Source: Gammaproteobacteria bacterium
GTDB taxonomy: Bacteria > Pseudomonadota > Gammaproteobacteria > UBA11654
Direction of reading: 5' to 3'
Assembly (NCBI GenBank): GCA_018672815.1
Contig: JABHDX010000001.1
Location: 1 to 35,892, forward strand
DNA: 35,892 bases
Both the position numbers and the translations under genes were made by a program. A model generated the notes under the pieces. The model was not told where the DNA came from. It worked only from the letters and a program-made list of their open reading frames with translations, and did not search any database. Positions 1-8,800 of the stretch are shown here, piece after piece (the first letter of the stretch is position 1; each line of letters opens with the position of its first letter).

Positions 1-305
1 CTCTTGCTCATTTATCGATAACGAATTTAGAATTAAATCAAAACATAATCACTAGTTCATTAATTCAATATATCTCAAAACAGATTTACTATAGTGAAGT
101 ACTTAAATTCGATAAAAATTCTTTTACAGTAACGATAAATAATAAGGATTTTATTTCAAACTTAAGACAAAGTTTAAATAAATCAACTAAAAATAACTTC
201 AAATTCTCATGCTCAAATTGTGGTTATAAGACTATAGCCTTATCCTGGCAGTGCCCCACATGTAGATCATGGGAATCTGCAACTCCAATTAATTTCATCT
301 CCTAA
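1..305 (+). CDS. lapB: LapB (YciM) lipopolysaccharide assembly protein, C-terminal fragment
   Basis: This is the 3' end of a gene whose start lies before the window. The frame is open from base 3 to the TAA at 303-305. The last 35 or so residues carry two CxxC knuckles (CSNCG and CPTC) followed by a tryptophan (RSW). That is the rubredoxin-like metal-binding tail of LapB/YciM, an inner-membrane-anchored TPR protein that helps FtsH degrade LpxC and so balances LPS synthesis. About 65 residues of low-complexity, Asn/Ser-rich helical sequence precede the tail and would be the end of the TPR part. RadA also has a CxxC zinc finger, but at its N-terminus, so it does not fit. The family call rests on the tail only. 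Confidence 0.75.
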   Translation, partial: LAHLSITNLELNQNIITSSLIQYISKQIYYSEVLKFDKNSFTVTINNKDFISNLRQSLNKSTKNNFKFSCSNCGYKTIALSWQCPTCRSWESATPINFIS

Positions 306-405
306 ACAAAATTATGAAAAATAAAAAACATGGATCGTTCACATGGATGGAGTACAACTAAATACAAACAACTAATCTCAGATACTATTAAAGATTGATT
401 AAGTC

Positions 406-481
406 TGGCTCCCCGGGCCGGACTCGAACCAGCGACCAATTGATTAACAGTCAATCGCTCTACCAACTGAGCTACCGGGGA
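406..481 (-). tRNA. tRNA-Asn (anticodon GTT)
   Basis: Read on the minus strand, the sequence folds as a complete tRNA. The acceptor stem is TCCCCGG with CCGGGGA, the D arm is GCTC/GAGC, and the anticodon stem is ATTGA/TCAAT around the loop CTGTTAA. The T arm carries GTTCGAG, the discriminator is G, and CCA is encoded. The loop has the expected U33 and the anticodon is GUU. The gene lies between the end of lapB and the end of the aminotransferase gene. Confidence 0.97.
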
Positions 482-496
482 GTAGAACTAAAATGG

Positions 497-525
497 ATTT
501 TGATTGATACAGTGTTAATAGTCAA
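497..525 (-). promoter_or_regulatory. Putative promoter of tRNA-Asn
   Basis: On the minus strand a TTGACT hexamer (520-525) is followed after exactly 17 bases by CAAAAT (497-502). That places the start site some 8 bases before the tRNA 5' end at 481. The element lies wholly in the gap between the tRNA and the aminotransferase stop. The -10 box matches only four of six consensus bases, so this is a sequence-based guess. Confidence 0.45.
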
Positions 526-534
526 GGGATCTTA

Positions 535-1713
535 TTATCTTAAGACCTTTTTTATTCTACTAATTGATTGTTCTAATGCACTCATACTGGTTGCATAAGA
601 TATTCTTATAAAACCCTCTGCACCAAATGCAGTTCCTGGTACAACAGCTACGCCTGCTTTTTCTAGCAAATATTCAGAAAAATCTAAGTCATTTTTCATG
701 CCTAATGCTTTTATAGCTTTACTTACATCTGGAAATAAATAGAAGGCTCCAGTTCCAGGAACAACCTTAAATCCATCTAAATTATTTAACGCCTCACACA
801 AATATTGATGCCTATCTTCATACGCTTTAACCATTTCTATAACTTCATTATGGGAACCATTTAATGCTGCTGTAGCAGCTGCTTGTGATATTGAAGATGC
901 ATTGGATGTATTTTGTCCTTGTATTTTCTTCATAGCTTTTACGATGTCAACTGGTCCGCCACAATATCCTATCCTCCAACCAGTCATTGCGTACGCTTTT
1001 GAAACACCATTAATGGTGATAGTTCTTTCAAATAAATCTGGGCATGCTTCTGCAAAACTACAAAATTTATGATTGCCCCAAAATATGTGTTCATACATAT
1101 CATCAGTAGCAATTAAGACCTTTGGATAATCTTTTAAGATACTACCTATACCATGGTATTGTTCCTTTGTGAACGTAACACCGGTTGGATTAGAGGGAGA
1201 GTTTAAAATGATCAATCGAGTATTATCTGTTAAAGCTTGTCTTAGATGATCAAGATCGAGATCAAAATTATTTTTCTGCAATGTATTAACAACAATTGGT
1301 TTAGCTCCTGCTAATATAACCATATCTGGATAAGACACCCAATAAGGGCTGATAACAATTGCTTCATTTCCTTCTTCCAAGACAGACTGAAATAAATTAA
1401 ATAATGTATGTTTAGCGCCTGTTGATACAAGAATATTTTCAGCCTTATATTCCAAATTATTATCTCTTTTAAACTTTTTAATTATGGCTTCTTTAATTTC
1501 TGGTGTTCCATCAACTGGGGTATATTTCGTCTTACCATCTTTAATGGCTTGAAAAGCTGCCTCCTTAATATGATTGGGAGTATCAAAATCAGGTTCTCCT
1601 TGGCTAAGACTAATGACATCAACTCCTTTTGCCCTCAACTCCATTGCTTTTGCAGAGATTGTGATTGTTGCTGATGGTTTTACGCTTTCAATTCTTTTTG
1701 TTAATCGTGTCAT
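535..1713 (-). CDS. Aspartate-type PLP aminotransferase (class I/II)
   Basis: A 392-residue fold-type I PLP aminotransferase of the AATase subgroup that includes Pseudomonas/Bacillus-type aspartate aminotransferases. It should interconvert aspartate or a related amino acid and its 2-oxoacid in the cytosol. Visible motifs are SLSQGEPDFDTP near the N-terminus, SPSNPTG at about residue 172, ATDDMYEHI with the cofactor-ring Asp, and NGVSKAYAMTGWRIGY, where the Lys is the PLP Schiff-base residue; a C-terminal RISYA arginine should bind the substrate carboxylate. Length is normal. The gene is divergent from uvrB across 58 bases. The exact substrate (aspartate, prephenate or a broader range) cannot be read from sequence, so no symbol is given. 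Confidence 0.9.
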   Translation of the reverse strand: MTRLTKRIESVKPSATITISAKAMELRAKGVDVISLSQGEPDFDTPNHIKEAAFQAIKDGKTKYTPVDGTPEIKEAIIKKFKRDNNLEYKAENILVSTGAKHTLFNLFQSVLEEGNEAIVISPYWVSYPDMVILAGAKPIVVNTLQKNNFDLDLDHLRQALTDNTRLIILNSPSNPTGVTFTKEQYHGIGSILKDYPKVLIATDDMYEHIFWGNHKFCSFAEACPDLFERTITINGVSKAYAMTGWRIGYCGGPVDIVKAMKKIQGQNTSNASSISQAAATAALNGSHNEVIEMVKAYEDRHQYLCEALNNLDGFKVVPGTGAFYLFPDVSKAIKALGMKNDLDFSEYLLEKAGVAVVPGTAFGAEGFIRISYATSMSALEQSISRIKKVLR

Positions 1714-1757
1714 TGATTTTTTATTATCTTTTTAATTCATATTGATTTTATCACAGC

Positions 1758-1771
1758 TATAATAGCAAAAT
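1758..1771 (+). promoter_or_regulatory. Putative -10 element placing the uvrB start almost at the transcript 5' end
   Basis: A perfect TATAAT at 1758-1763 ends only 8 bases before the uvrB ATG at 1772. No convincing -35 hexamer lies 17 bases upstream, and there is no Shine-Dalgarno between the box and the ATG. If the box is used, the mRNA would be leaderless or nearly so. Confidence 0.35.
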
Positions 1772-3808
1772 ATGAATGATAGTAAGTTTAAATTAGTTTC
1801 AGATTATGAACCTAAAGGAGATCAACCAGAAGCAATAAAAGGACTGGAGAAAGGTCTTAATTCTGGTTTATTTAAACAAACACTCCTTGGAGTAACGGGG
1901 TCGGGTAAAACCTTTACGATAGCTAATATTATTAATAATCAACAAAGACCAACTTTAATACTAGCACCTAATAAAACGCTTGCTGCTCAACTCTATGGTG
2001 AAATGAGAGAATACTTTCCAGACAATAAAGTTGAGTACTTTGTTTCCTACTACGATTACTATCAACCTGAGGCTTATGTTCCATCAACTGATATATTCAT
2101 TGAAAAAGATGCATCGGTTAATACCCATATAGAACAAATGAGACTATCGGCTACTAAAGCACTCATTGAAAGAAAAGACACAATAATTGTTGCTTCAGTA
2201 TCAGCAATCTATGGTTTAGGAGATCCAGAACTCTACCTTAATATGGTCCTTCATTTATCCATCAAAGATAGAATAGATCAAAGAGATATTCTAAGACGAT
2301 TAGCTGAGCTGCAATATCAGAGAAATGCTATTGATTTTAAACAAGGTACATTCAGAGTTATGGGTGATGTTATAGATGTCTACCCAGCAGATTCAGACAA
2401 TCAAGGGATTAGAATAGAACTTTATGATAATGAAGTAGAGGGATTGTCCTTCTTTGATCCTCTTACGGGTGAAATTATACGTAAAGTAAGACAGTTAACA
2501 ATATTTCCAAAAACACATTATGTGACTCCAAGAGAGATCATGATTAAAGCAACAAAAGAAATTAAAAAAGAGTTGTATACTCGTTTAAAAGAATTAAAAA
2601 AACTAAATAAACTCGTTGAATATCAAAGATTAGAACAAAGAACTTTATATGATATTGAGATGATAAAAGAATTAGGTTTTTGTTCAGGAATTGAAAATTA
2701 CAGTCGTTATTTATCTGGTAGAAATCCAGGACAGCCGCCTCCATGTTTGATTGATTATCTTCCTAATAATTCACTAATAGTAATTGATGAAAGCCATGTA
2801 ACTATTCCACAACTTAGAGGTATGTATAAAGGGGATCATTCTAGAAAATCTACACTGGTAGAATATGGATTTAGATTACCATCAGCAATGGATAATAGGC
2901 CTCTTATGTTCGAGGAATTTGAAAAAATTACTTCCCAAACAATTTATGTATCTGCTACACCTAGAGAATACGAACTTGAGGAATCAGGATCTGTCGTTGA
3001 ACAGATTGTTCGACCAACAGGACTGATTGATCCAAAAGTTGATGTTAGACCAGTGACTAATCAGGTTGATGATCTTTTATCTGAGATAAAAAAAAGAACC
3101 CCAAAAAAAGAAAGAATTTTAGTCACAACACTGACTAAAAGAATGTCTGAAGATCTTGCTGATTACTTTAATGATAATGGAATTAAAGTCAGATATTTGC
3201 ACTCTGATATTGATACTGTTGAACGATCTGAGATACTCAGAGATTTAAGGCTAGGTGTATTTGATGTACTGGTAGGTATTAATCTGCTTAGAGAGGGCCT
3301 CGACTTACCTGAAGTGTCTCTGGTAGCTATCTTAGACGCAGACAAAGAAGGTTTTTTACGCTCAGAAGGGGCGTTAATACAAACAATGGGAAGAGCTGCT
3401 AGAAACATTAATGGAAAAGCAATTATGTACGCAGATAATATTACAGGATCTATGGAAAGAGCCATCAAAGAAACTTCGAGAAGAAGAGATACTCAGATTA
3501 AATACAATGAAAAACATGGGATAAAACCAAAAACAATCATTAAAAATATACAAGATGTTATGCAAGGTGCTAGAGCTCGATCGACAAAACAATTTATTAA
3601 AATTCCTAAATCAATTAGAAAAACATTTGATCCTTCAAAACCTGGTCAAGTATCAAAAGTTATTGATGAACTAGAAGTCAAGATGTTTAATGCAGCTAAA
3701 GATCTTGATTTTGAAGAAGCTGCTAAATTAAGAGATGAAATCAATCTGGTAAAAGAATTTAATTTTGGAATCAAGTATGTAGAATCAGGCAGAACTTCCA
3801 CTAATTAA
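1772..3808 (+). CDS. uvrB: UvrB, excinuclease ABC helicase subunit
   Basis: The damage-verification subunit of UvrABC nucleotide excision repair; it is loaded by UvrA onto damaged DNA and recruits UvrC. The 678-residue length is typical. Visible are Walker A GVTGSGKT (40-47), the tyrosine-rich beta-hairpin ([10 protein letters not shown], about 94-103) that is threaded between DNA strands, the DESH helicase motif II, a SATPRE motif, the helicase C-terminal core with QTMGRAARN, and a C-terminal UVR motif ([10 protein letters not shown]) that binds UvrC. The start at MNDSKFKL aligns with the usual UvrB N-terminus. There is no ribosome binding site before it. Confidence 0.98.
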   Translation: MNDSKFKLVSDYEPKGDQPEAIKGLEKGLNSGLFKQTLLGVTGSGKTFTIANIINNQQRPTLILAPNKTLAAQLYGEMREYFPDNKVEYFVSYYDYYQPEAYVPSTDIFIEKDASVNTHIEQMRLSATKALIERKDTIIVASVSAIYGLGDPELYLNMVLHLSIKDRIDQRDILRRLAELQYQRNAIDFKQGTFRVMGDVIDVYPADSDNQGIRIELYDNEVEGLSFFDPLTGEIIRKVRQLTIFPKTHYVTPREIMIKATKEIKKELYTRLKELKKLNKLVEYQRLEQRTLYDIEMIKELGFCSGIENYSRYLSGRNPGQPPPCLIDYLPNNSLIVIDESHVTIPQLRGMYKGDHSRKSTLVEYGFRLPSAMDNRPLMFEEFEKITSQTIYVSATPREYELEESGSVVEQIVRPTGLIDPKVDVRPVTNQVDDLLSEIKKRTPKKERILVTTLTKRMSEDLADYFNDNGIKVRYLHSDIDTVERSEILRDLRLGVFDVLVGINLLREGLDLPEVSLVAILDADKEGFLRSEGALIQTMGRAARNINGKAIMYADNITGSMERAIKETSRRRDTQIKYNEKHGIKPKTIIKNIQDVMQGARARSTKQFIKIPKSIRKTFDPSKPGQVSKVIDELEVKMFNAAKDLDFEEAAKLRDEINLVKEFNFGIKYVESGRTSTN

Positions 3809-3851
3809 TGTATGCATGGTTTTTTAGATCAATCTTTTATATCATGGACCA

Positions 3852-4142
3852 ATGAATATGCACTTAAAAGCTTCAACCTTAATACTATCAATAGTATTGT
3901 CTTCATTCAGCACTCAACCTTATGCAGATGAACAAGAAATAACCGGTAATTATGAGTTTGGAAAAACAATAGCAGAAACTGCATATGGAAGAGGGTGCCT
4001 AGGTTGTCACTCTATTGATAAGTTCAAAGACTCATCTACAAAAGAGCTCATGAATAGAATCATTAATTCATGGCACATAGCCGGATTTACTGAAGAGGAT
4101 GTTAGAGACTTATCCAAATATTTAGCCATTGAAGCCAATTAA
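3852..4142 (+). CDS. Small secreted monohaem c-type cytochrome
   Basis: A 96-residue protein with a Sec signal peptide: Lys near the start, a hydrophobic stretch at about 9-20, and a likely cut after PYA at residue 25. One CxxCH haem-binding motif (CLGCH, 49-53) follows. The last helix, FTEEDVRDLSKYL, looks like the C-terminal helix of class I cytochromes c. The mature protein would be about 71 residues, so a minimal periplasmic electron carrier. The usual GMP-type Met ligand is not evident; Met67 or His75 would have to serve as second ligand. An in-frame ATG two codons downstream is an alternative start. It follows uvrB after 43 bases and its redox partner is unknown. Confidence 0.8.
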   Translation: MNMHLKASTLILSIVLSSFSTQPYADEQEITGNYEFGKTIAETAYGRGCLGCHSIDKFKDSSTKELMNRIINSWHIAGFTEEDVRDLSKYLAIEAN

Positions 4143-4185
4143 TAACATCTGCAGTTTATTTCACGACTAACACCTACATCGTAAA

Positions 4186-4203
4186 AGTAATTATTTAATT
4201 ACT
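4186..4203. terminator. A/T-rich inverted repeat, possible weak terminator
   Basis: AGTAATT and AATTACT form a perfect 7-bp stem around a 4-base loop, about 45 bases after the cytochrome stop codon and followed by ATTTTAT. The stem is weak and the following T run is interrupted, so termination is only a possibility. Confidence 0.3.
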
Positions 4204-4218
4204 ATTTTATAAATAAAG

Positions 4219-4247
4219 CTTAAAAGAAGCATTAATAATGCTATAAA
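4219..4247 (+). promoter_or_regulatory. Putative extended -10 promoter of tRNA-Val
   Basis: TATAAA at 4242-4247 is preceded by TGC, an extended -10 arrangement, with CTTAAA or TTAAAA at -35 distance. The start site would be about 7 bases before the tRNA 5' end at 4261. The spacer holds a perfect 6-bp inverted repeat (AGCATT-AAT-AATGCT, 4228-4242), of unknown meaning. Confidence 0.4.
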
Positions 4248-4260
4248 ATGAAATTTATAT

Positions 4261-4337
4261 AGGCGCGTAGCTCAGTTGGTTAGAGTGCTTGCTCGACACG
4301 CAAGAGGTCGACGGTTCGAATCCGTCCGCGCCTACCA
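4261..4337 (+). tRNA. tRNA-Val (anticodon GAC) with C33
   Basis: A full cloverleaf: acceptor AGGCGCG with CGCGCCT, D stem GCTC/GAGT (one G-U pair), anticodon stem CTTGC/GCAAG, T stem GACGG/CCGTC, discriminator A and encoded CCA. The loop is TCGACAC, so the anticodon is GAC and the tRNA matches gammaproteobacterial valine tRNAs overall. Position 33, directly 5' of the anticodon, is C instead of the near-universal U. All stems are intact, so it does not look like a decayed gene. The ybaN-like gene starts 20 bases after the CCA end. Confidence 0.93.
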
Positions 4338-4357
4338 GTAAAAATGAACCATATAAT

Positions 4358-4783
4358 ATGAGTAATAAACAAGAAAAAACTTCCATTCATATAGCCAAAA
4401 AATCAAAGAATCCAATCATAAATGTATTATGGATTGTATTGGGTTCATTTTTTGTTGTTCTAGCAGTTATTGGGGTCATTATTCCAGGACTCCCTACAAC
4501 ACTTTTCCTTGTTCTTGCTGGAGCTTGTTATATAAGATCTTCACAAAGACTTTATGATTGGCTGATTGAAAATAAAACTTTTGGACCATATCTAAAGAAT
4601 TATAGAGAAGGAAAAGGTATACCAAAAAAAGCTAAGATATTAGCCATAACGATGATAATTATATTTGTTGGTTATGCTATATTATTTGGCTTAAAGGACA
4701 TTGTTTTGAGAGTAATTGTTAGCATTCTTGGTCTAGTTGGCTTTCTTTATGTATATTTTAAGGTTCCTGTTGCTAAGGACTAA
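4358..4783 (+). CDS. YbaN-like DUF454 inner-membrane protein
   Basis: A protein of about 141 residues of the YbaN/DUF454 family, whose function is unknown. A short charged N-terminus is followed by a hydrophobic pair of helices with the family signature GLPTTLFLVLAGACY, then RSSQRLYDWL and FGPYLKNYREGKGIP in a conserved cytoplasmic stretch, then two further membrane segments. The frame is open further upstream into the tRNA, but family alignment and the tRNA boundary favour the ATG at 4358 (MSNKQ). No Shine-Dalgarno is visible, and it is probably co-transcribed with tRNA-Val. Confidence 0.85.
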   Translation: MSNKQEKTSIHIAKKSKNPIINVLWIVLGSFFVVLAVIGVIIPGLPTTLFLVLAGACYIRSSQRLYDWLIENKTFGPYLKNYREGKGIPKKAKILAITMIIIFVGYAILFGLKDIVLRVIVSILGLVGFLYVYFKVPVAKD

Positions 4784-4888
4784 TAGTCACCTCACTTCCT
4801 AATAATTAATAATCACGCCTAAGAACTTTTCAAATATTATAGAATTAAAGTTGCTTTCATTGCCTTATTAATTTTGACATAAGATAAA

Positions 4889-5914
4889 CTATAAATTAGG
4901 TAGAACTTTATCTGCTATGAGTTTCATTGATTCTTCTGGCTTCTCATATAAACGAATAGCGAACTCATCTATCCCAGCATTCTTAAACTGAATTAATTCA
5001 TCTATAAATTGATTAACGTTATTAGTAATGCCCGTGAACGTAAGATTTTCTATGAGTTTTTCTATAAGATAATCTGGCACGCCTTCTATGACATCACTAT
5101 TATTAGCATAAGCCATTGCAAATGAATGAAGTTTTTTTTCAACAATTTTACATTCCTCTTCATCTAAAAATTTTGATATGTACCAATTATCCAACATGCC
5201 ACGAACAAATAGTTTTTTTCTTGCTTCGGACATAGCTTCTTTTCTATTTGACTTAACATGCCAAGAAAAAAGATTACTGACTGAAATTGATGTTCTACTT
5301 CGCTTGGAATGTCTTAAGGACTGATTAATGATCTGCATGCATTCATCAATACGCATTAACGGAACATCGCTCATCATGATACCATCAGCGATTGAAGCAG
5401 CCATCGATAACATCTTGGCTTTACTAGCACCTATGAATATTTCAGGTCTTTTCTGATCTATCCAATTAGGTTTAGGGCCTTTGATTTTAAATACCTCTTG
5501 ATTGAAGTTAATTTCTTTTTCAGGGTTTAACTGTTTAAGAAAATCAACACATTCTTTAACCCCTTGCACCATGTTGGGATGCATTGCTCTGCGATTCTTT
5601 TTTAAACCCATTGAGATAAGTGTTCCACCACCACCGCCAATGATTATTTTTGCTCTTCCTTTAGAAAGCTGATTCATGCCATATAGAAGATTGGATAGTT
5701 TCAATGGATGTGTTTCGAATGGACTTATTGCAATAGGTCCTAATTTAATTTTTTCTGTTTCTTTAGCAAGTATTGAAAAGTTAATAAATGGATCAATCGC
5801 TGAAGGGTAGTTTGCTGTCAATACTGCATTAAAACCAAGTCTTTCTGCATGGAGTCCTAATTTTAAAAATTCATCGGTTGTATGAGTGGGGTCAAGTATG
5901 ATGTCAATTTTCAT
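4889..5914 (-). CDS. Luciferase-like (LLM class) flavin-dependent oxidoreductase
   Basis: A 341-residue TIM-barrel protein of the bacterial-luciferase-like superfamily, which uses FMN or F420. The N-terminal strand MKIDIILDP, LHAERLGFNAVLT, KIKLGPIAISPFETHPL, the glycine-rich IIIGGGGG (about residue 90) and PEIFIGASKAKMLSMAASIADGIM are characteristic. The substrate cannot be inferred. Its general look recalls the methylene-tetrahydromethanopterin reductase-like branch, but no F420 genes are seen here, so FMN is more likely. It is the last gene of the minus-strand run, 8 bases after the amidase stop. Confidence 0.85.
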   Translation of the reverse strand: MKIDIILDPTHTTDEFLKLGLHAERLGFNAVLTANYPSAIDPFINFSILAKETEKIKLGPIAISPFETHPLKLSNLLYGMNQLSKGRAKIIIGGGGGTLISMGLKKNRRAMHPNMVQGVKECVDFLKQLNPEKEINFNQEVFKIKGPKPNWIDQKRPEIFIGASKAKMLSMAASIADGIMMSDVPLMRIDECMQIINQSLRHSKRSRTSISVSNLFSWHVKSNRKEAMSEARKKLFVRGMLDNWYISKFLDEEECKIVEKKLHSFAMAYANNSDVIEGVPDYLIEKLIENLTFTGITNNVNQFIDELIQFKNAGIDEFAIRLYEKPEESMKLIADKVLPNL

Positions 5915-5922
5915 TGATTTTT

Positions 5923-6867
5923 TTAATCCTCCAGACAGGCAATTTTTGAATTATTATCAAGAACATCGGGCCTATACTTTTCCAACAGAGCCCACAATGT
6001 TGATACTGTTCCGACATCAATATCTCCTTTATTATTCCAAGACTGAAAATGATAATGGAAGGCTCTGACGACAGAATATGTCTGTTCGTCTTCTATCCCA
6101 GTTAAATCCACTTTATAGCCATACTTTCTCAAGGCACATTGAATATCAAAAGTTGATGGCATCTTTGTTGTTGTAAACTGACGCCAGTATTTATCAACAG
6201 TCTCTTTGTCATACCATGCACCAATACCATTTTGATAGAGCGTATACCATGGAAAACGAGGGCCTGGATCATATTTTCTATTGGGTGCTATATCTGAGTG
6301 ACCAATAATATGTGTTGGCTTTATCTCATCATGTCTTTCAAGCATTGGTTTTATTGCTTTGATTAATAGCTGTATTTGTTTTGGATCGTAGTCATAAAAA
6401 CTACAAATATAATTTTCTTTATAGTTTAGTTTTTTATTATTCGGTTGATAGTAGCACTCAGAATTATTAACTAACTCTATACCAATAGATTGATCATTAA
6501 TATGACTCCTTCCTTGCCAATTGCTTTCACCTGCATGCCATGCACGATCATTCTCATCAACAATCTTATAAACAAACAAGTCGTCTTCTTTATAGCTTTC
6601 ATCAAATGATTCTGGTATCAAATAGTGTGAACTCACCTCATAGTCAGCTTTTGTTAAAATCTTAAGTGATTGCTCCCAATTTGAAGAGGTATAATGTATA
6701 ACAATAAACCTAACTCTAGTGTTGACACTCTCTGATCTAAAATCTGTCTTTTCAATGTATTCTATGTTCTCTAAAGAGTGAGTAAGCTTATCAATTTTGA
6801 AAGACGCAAAAGCACCATTAAATAAGCATAAGTATAAAATTATTGCTATCAGTATTGGTCTGTTCAT
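5923..6867 (-). CDS. AmiD/AmpD-like N-acetylmuramoyl-L-alanine amidase, secreted
   Basis: A 314-residue Amidase_2 family zinc enzyme that cuts the bond between MurNAc and the stem peptide of peptidoglycan or its fragments. An N-terminal signal peptide (hydrophobic about 4-18, likely cut after AFA) sends it to the periplasm. There is no clear lipobox, unlike E. coli AmiD. Zinc-site residues are visible in VIHYTSS (His58) and in THIIGHSDIAPNRKYDPGP. The C-terminal third (IQCALRKYGY...TYSVVRAF) looks like a peptidoglycan-binding domain. Its ATG overlaps the M50 protease stop by 4 bases, implying coupled translation. Confidence 0.9.
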   Translation of the reverse strand: MNRPILIAIILYLCLFNGAFASFKIDKLTHSLENIEYIEKTDFRSESVNTRVRFIVIHYTSSNWEQSLKILTKADYEVSSHYLIPESFDESYKEDDLFVYKIVDENDRAWHAGESNWQGRSHINDQSIGIELVNNSECYYQPNNKKLNYKENYICSFYDYDPKQIQLLIKAIKPMLERHDEIKPTHIIGHSDIAPNRKYDPGPRFPWYTLYQNGIGAWYDKETVDKYWRQFTTTKMPSTFDIQCALRKYGYKVDLTGIEDEQTYSVVRAFHYHFQSWNNKGDIDVGTVSTLWALLEKYRPDVLDNNSKIACLED

Positions 6868-7502
6868 ATCAAAATGGATGTAATAAATTTAATGGCCCTA
6901 AACATCGGGTCTAGCAATCCTATCAACAACAATCCCAACACGATGAAAATACCAAAGGGTTCTATAGAGTCTATTTTTCTACTCATATCATCATTTACAA
7001 GACTTCTTAGGACCCTTCCACCATCTAAAGGAGGAATAGGGAGCATATTAAAGAACATGAGTACCAAATTTATAAAAACACCTGTTTGAATCATAGTTAT
7101 TAGAAATATATAAACCGCTTCGGAAGATGCCTGGACATCCATAGAACGAAGAATAAATAACATGAATGCCCACAATAATGCCATCAATAGGTTAGCTATC
7201 GGTCCAGCAATTGCCACAAAGAGCATGTCTTTTTTAGGGTTTCTTAGTTTATAAGCATTTACAGGTACTGGCTTTGCCCATCCAAAAACCAAGCCTCCGA
7301 TATACAATAATACACTTGGAAGCACTAGCGTACCTATTGGATCAATATGAGCAATAGGGTTAAGCGTTAATCGTCCTTGTCGTTCAGCTGTGTCATCACC
7401 TAATATTCTAGCAACAGCACCATGAGCAACTTCATGGACTGTTATTGCGAATATAACCGGTATGAGAATACTAATTATTTGGAAAACAATTTCTAGAGAC
7501 AT
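6864..7502 (-). CDS. Site-2-protease-like M50 family membrane metalloprotease
   Basis: A 212-residue polytopic membrane protein of the short M50 group (RseP/SpoIVFB relatives without PDZ or CBS domains). The zinc motif HEVAH lies at residues 23-27 in the first membrane helix, and the second conserved motif NMLPIPPLDGGRVL carries the third zinc ligand Asp. Length and motif order match the stand-alone peptidases commonly annotated as site-2 protease family. The substrate is unknown. The gene starts 8 bases after the upstream sterol-desaturase-like gene and overlaps the amidase gene. Confidence 0.92.
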   Translation of the reverse strand: MSLEIVFQIISILIPVIFAITVHEVAHGAVARILGDDTAERQGRLTLNPIAHIDPIGTLVLPSVLLYIGGLVFGWAKPVPVNAYKLRNPKKDMLFVAIAGPIANLLMALLWAFMLFILRSMDVQASSEAVYIFLITMIQTGVFINLVLMFFNMLPIPPLDGGRVLRSLVNDDMSRKIDSIEPFGIFIVLGLLLIGLLDPMFRAIKFITSILI

Positions 7503-7510
7503 TAAATAAA

Positions 7511-8749
7511 TTAATTTGTAATTAAGAAACGCTTATTCAATGGCATGAAAATAGCTATATAAAATATATTGAACATAGATTGATAAAAAAATATTTGAGT
7601 CACTAAAAGATTCGGATTTAATACTTCAAAAAATATCAAAGTTAAAACAACTATCGTCCAACCTAATTCTATTTGATAGCATTTTTTTGCATTTTCTAGA
7701 ACTAAATTTACTAATGTTGTAGAGACTACTAATGTAATAGCTAAGAGTGCTGTTTGAACATAACTTTGATCATCTATAGTAAAAATAATTACGGTTGAGA
7801 TGATGCTATTAATGACAAACTGAATTGTAGAAAATATTTTAGATGTACTATTAACCTGGGGATTATATTTCTCAAAAGCACTTAAGTCATTCGTACTTGT
7901 AGGGAACTTTAACGATACATCTTCGGGTCTCCAACGGGTATCAGAGAACCATACTTTTATTTTATCTTTATAACTGCTGGTGTAGAAACTATCTCTTATC
8001 ATTTGGTAATAAATTTCAAAGTTTGACCAAATAGGGTTCCAGCTTTTAAGTGGTTTAACGGTTCCATAAATTGGTTTAAGATTATCTTTTTCCGGAATAT
8101 AGGTGCCAAATATTCGATCCCATAGTATAAATACACCACCGTAATTAGCATCTATATATTCCGCATTTTGTGCATGATGGACCCGATGATTTGAGGGTGT
8201 AATGAATATCTTCTCGAGAAAGCCTAATGTTTTTATATGCTCAGTATGAACCCAAAACTGATACAACAAGTTCATTGCTGCCACTGTGAAAAATACTTCT
8301 CCTGGTACACCAATAGCAAAAAGTGGGATATAGAAAATAAATTTCCATAGCCAGCCAGTACTTGTTTGTCTCAATGCAGTACTTAAATTGAATTCTTCAC
8401 CCTGATGATGAACAACATGCGAGGCCCACAAGAACTTAATCTCATGGCTCATTCTGTGCATCCAGTAATAACAAAAATCATAAAGTAAAAAAGCAACGAT
8501 CCAAGTGATCCAACTTTCCTTTGAGAGCAACTGTAAATTAAGATTTTTAGCGACATATGTCCAAACTATACCTTGAAGCCCTAAGTTAAGTAGCGGGGGT
8601 AATCGACTAATCAATCCTAAAGATATAGCTGCAATTGAATCGTTGAGTCGATAATTATTTTTTCCTGCTATAAGACCGAAAACTAATTCCATACCAATCA
8701 TTAAAAAGAAGACTGGTACCGCATAAGTTATGTATATCGAGCTATCCAT
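7511..8749 (-). CDS. Fatty-acid hydroxylase / sterol-desaturase superfamily membrane protein
   Basis: A 412-residue integral membrane protein with the di-iron histidine boxes of the fatty acid hydroxylase superfamily: WMHRMSH (His98, His102), HVVHH (His111, 114, 115) and HRVHH (His188, 191, 192). Several hydrophobic helices flank the boxes. Family members hydroxylate or desaturate lipids, carotenoids or alkylglycerols using O2. The roughly 100-residue C-terminal extension is again strongly hydrophobic (several helices) and longer than in minimal members. The substrate is unknown; nothing nearby indicates sterol synthesis, so modification of a membrane lipid is the safer reading. Confidence 0.88.
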   Translation of the reverse strand: MDSSIYITYAVPVFFLMIGMELVFGLIAGKNNYRLNDSIAAISLGLISRLPPLLNLGLQGIVWTYVAKNLNLQLLSKESWITWIVAFLLYDFCYYWMHRMSHEIKFLWASHVVHHQGEEFNLSTALRQTSTGWLWKFIFYIPLFAIGVPGEVFFTVAAMNLLYQFWVHTEHIKTLGFLEKIFITPSNHRVHHAQNAEYIDANYGGVFILWDRIFGTYIPEKDNLKPIYGTVKPLKSWNPIWSNFEIYYQMIRDSFYTSSYKDKIKVWFSDTRWRPEDVSLKFPTSTNDLSAFEKYNPQVNSTSKIFSTIQFVINSIISTVIIFTIDDQSYVQTALLAITLVVSTTLVNLVLENAKKCYQIELGWTIVVLTLIFFEVLNPNLLVTQIFFYQSMFNIFYIAIFMPLNKRFLITN

Positions 8750-8800
8750 ATGATTAGCCTACTTATTCAATAATAATAAATCAATTTATGAAAATAATAA

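Noticed and set aside
395..598. Open frame of 67 codons across tRNA-Asn and the end of the aminotransferase gene
   Set aside because: It is antisense to the tRNA and the aminotransferase 3' end and reads like translated tRNA sequence; no independent support.
4289..4357. Longer N-terminus for the YbaN-like protein (reading through the tRNA-Val 3' half)
   Set aside because: The extra 23 residues are tRNA sequence in translation, and the family N-terminus fits the ATG at 4358.
4784..4888. Gap between the convergent YbaN-like and LLM genes searched for a terminator or small RNA
   Set aside because: A/T-rich sequence with no stable hairpin or conserved-looking element.
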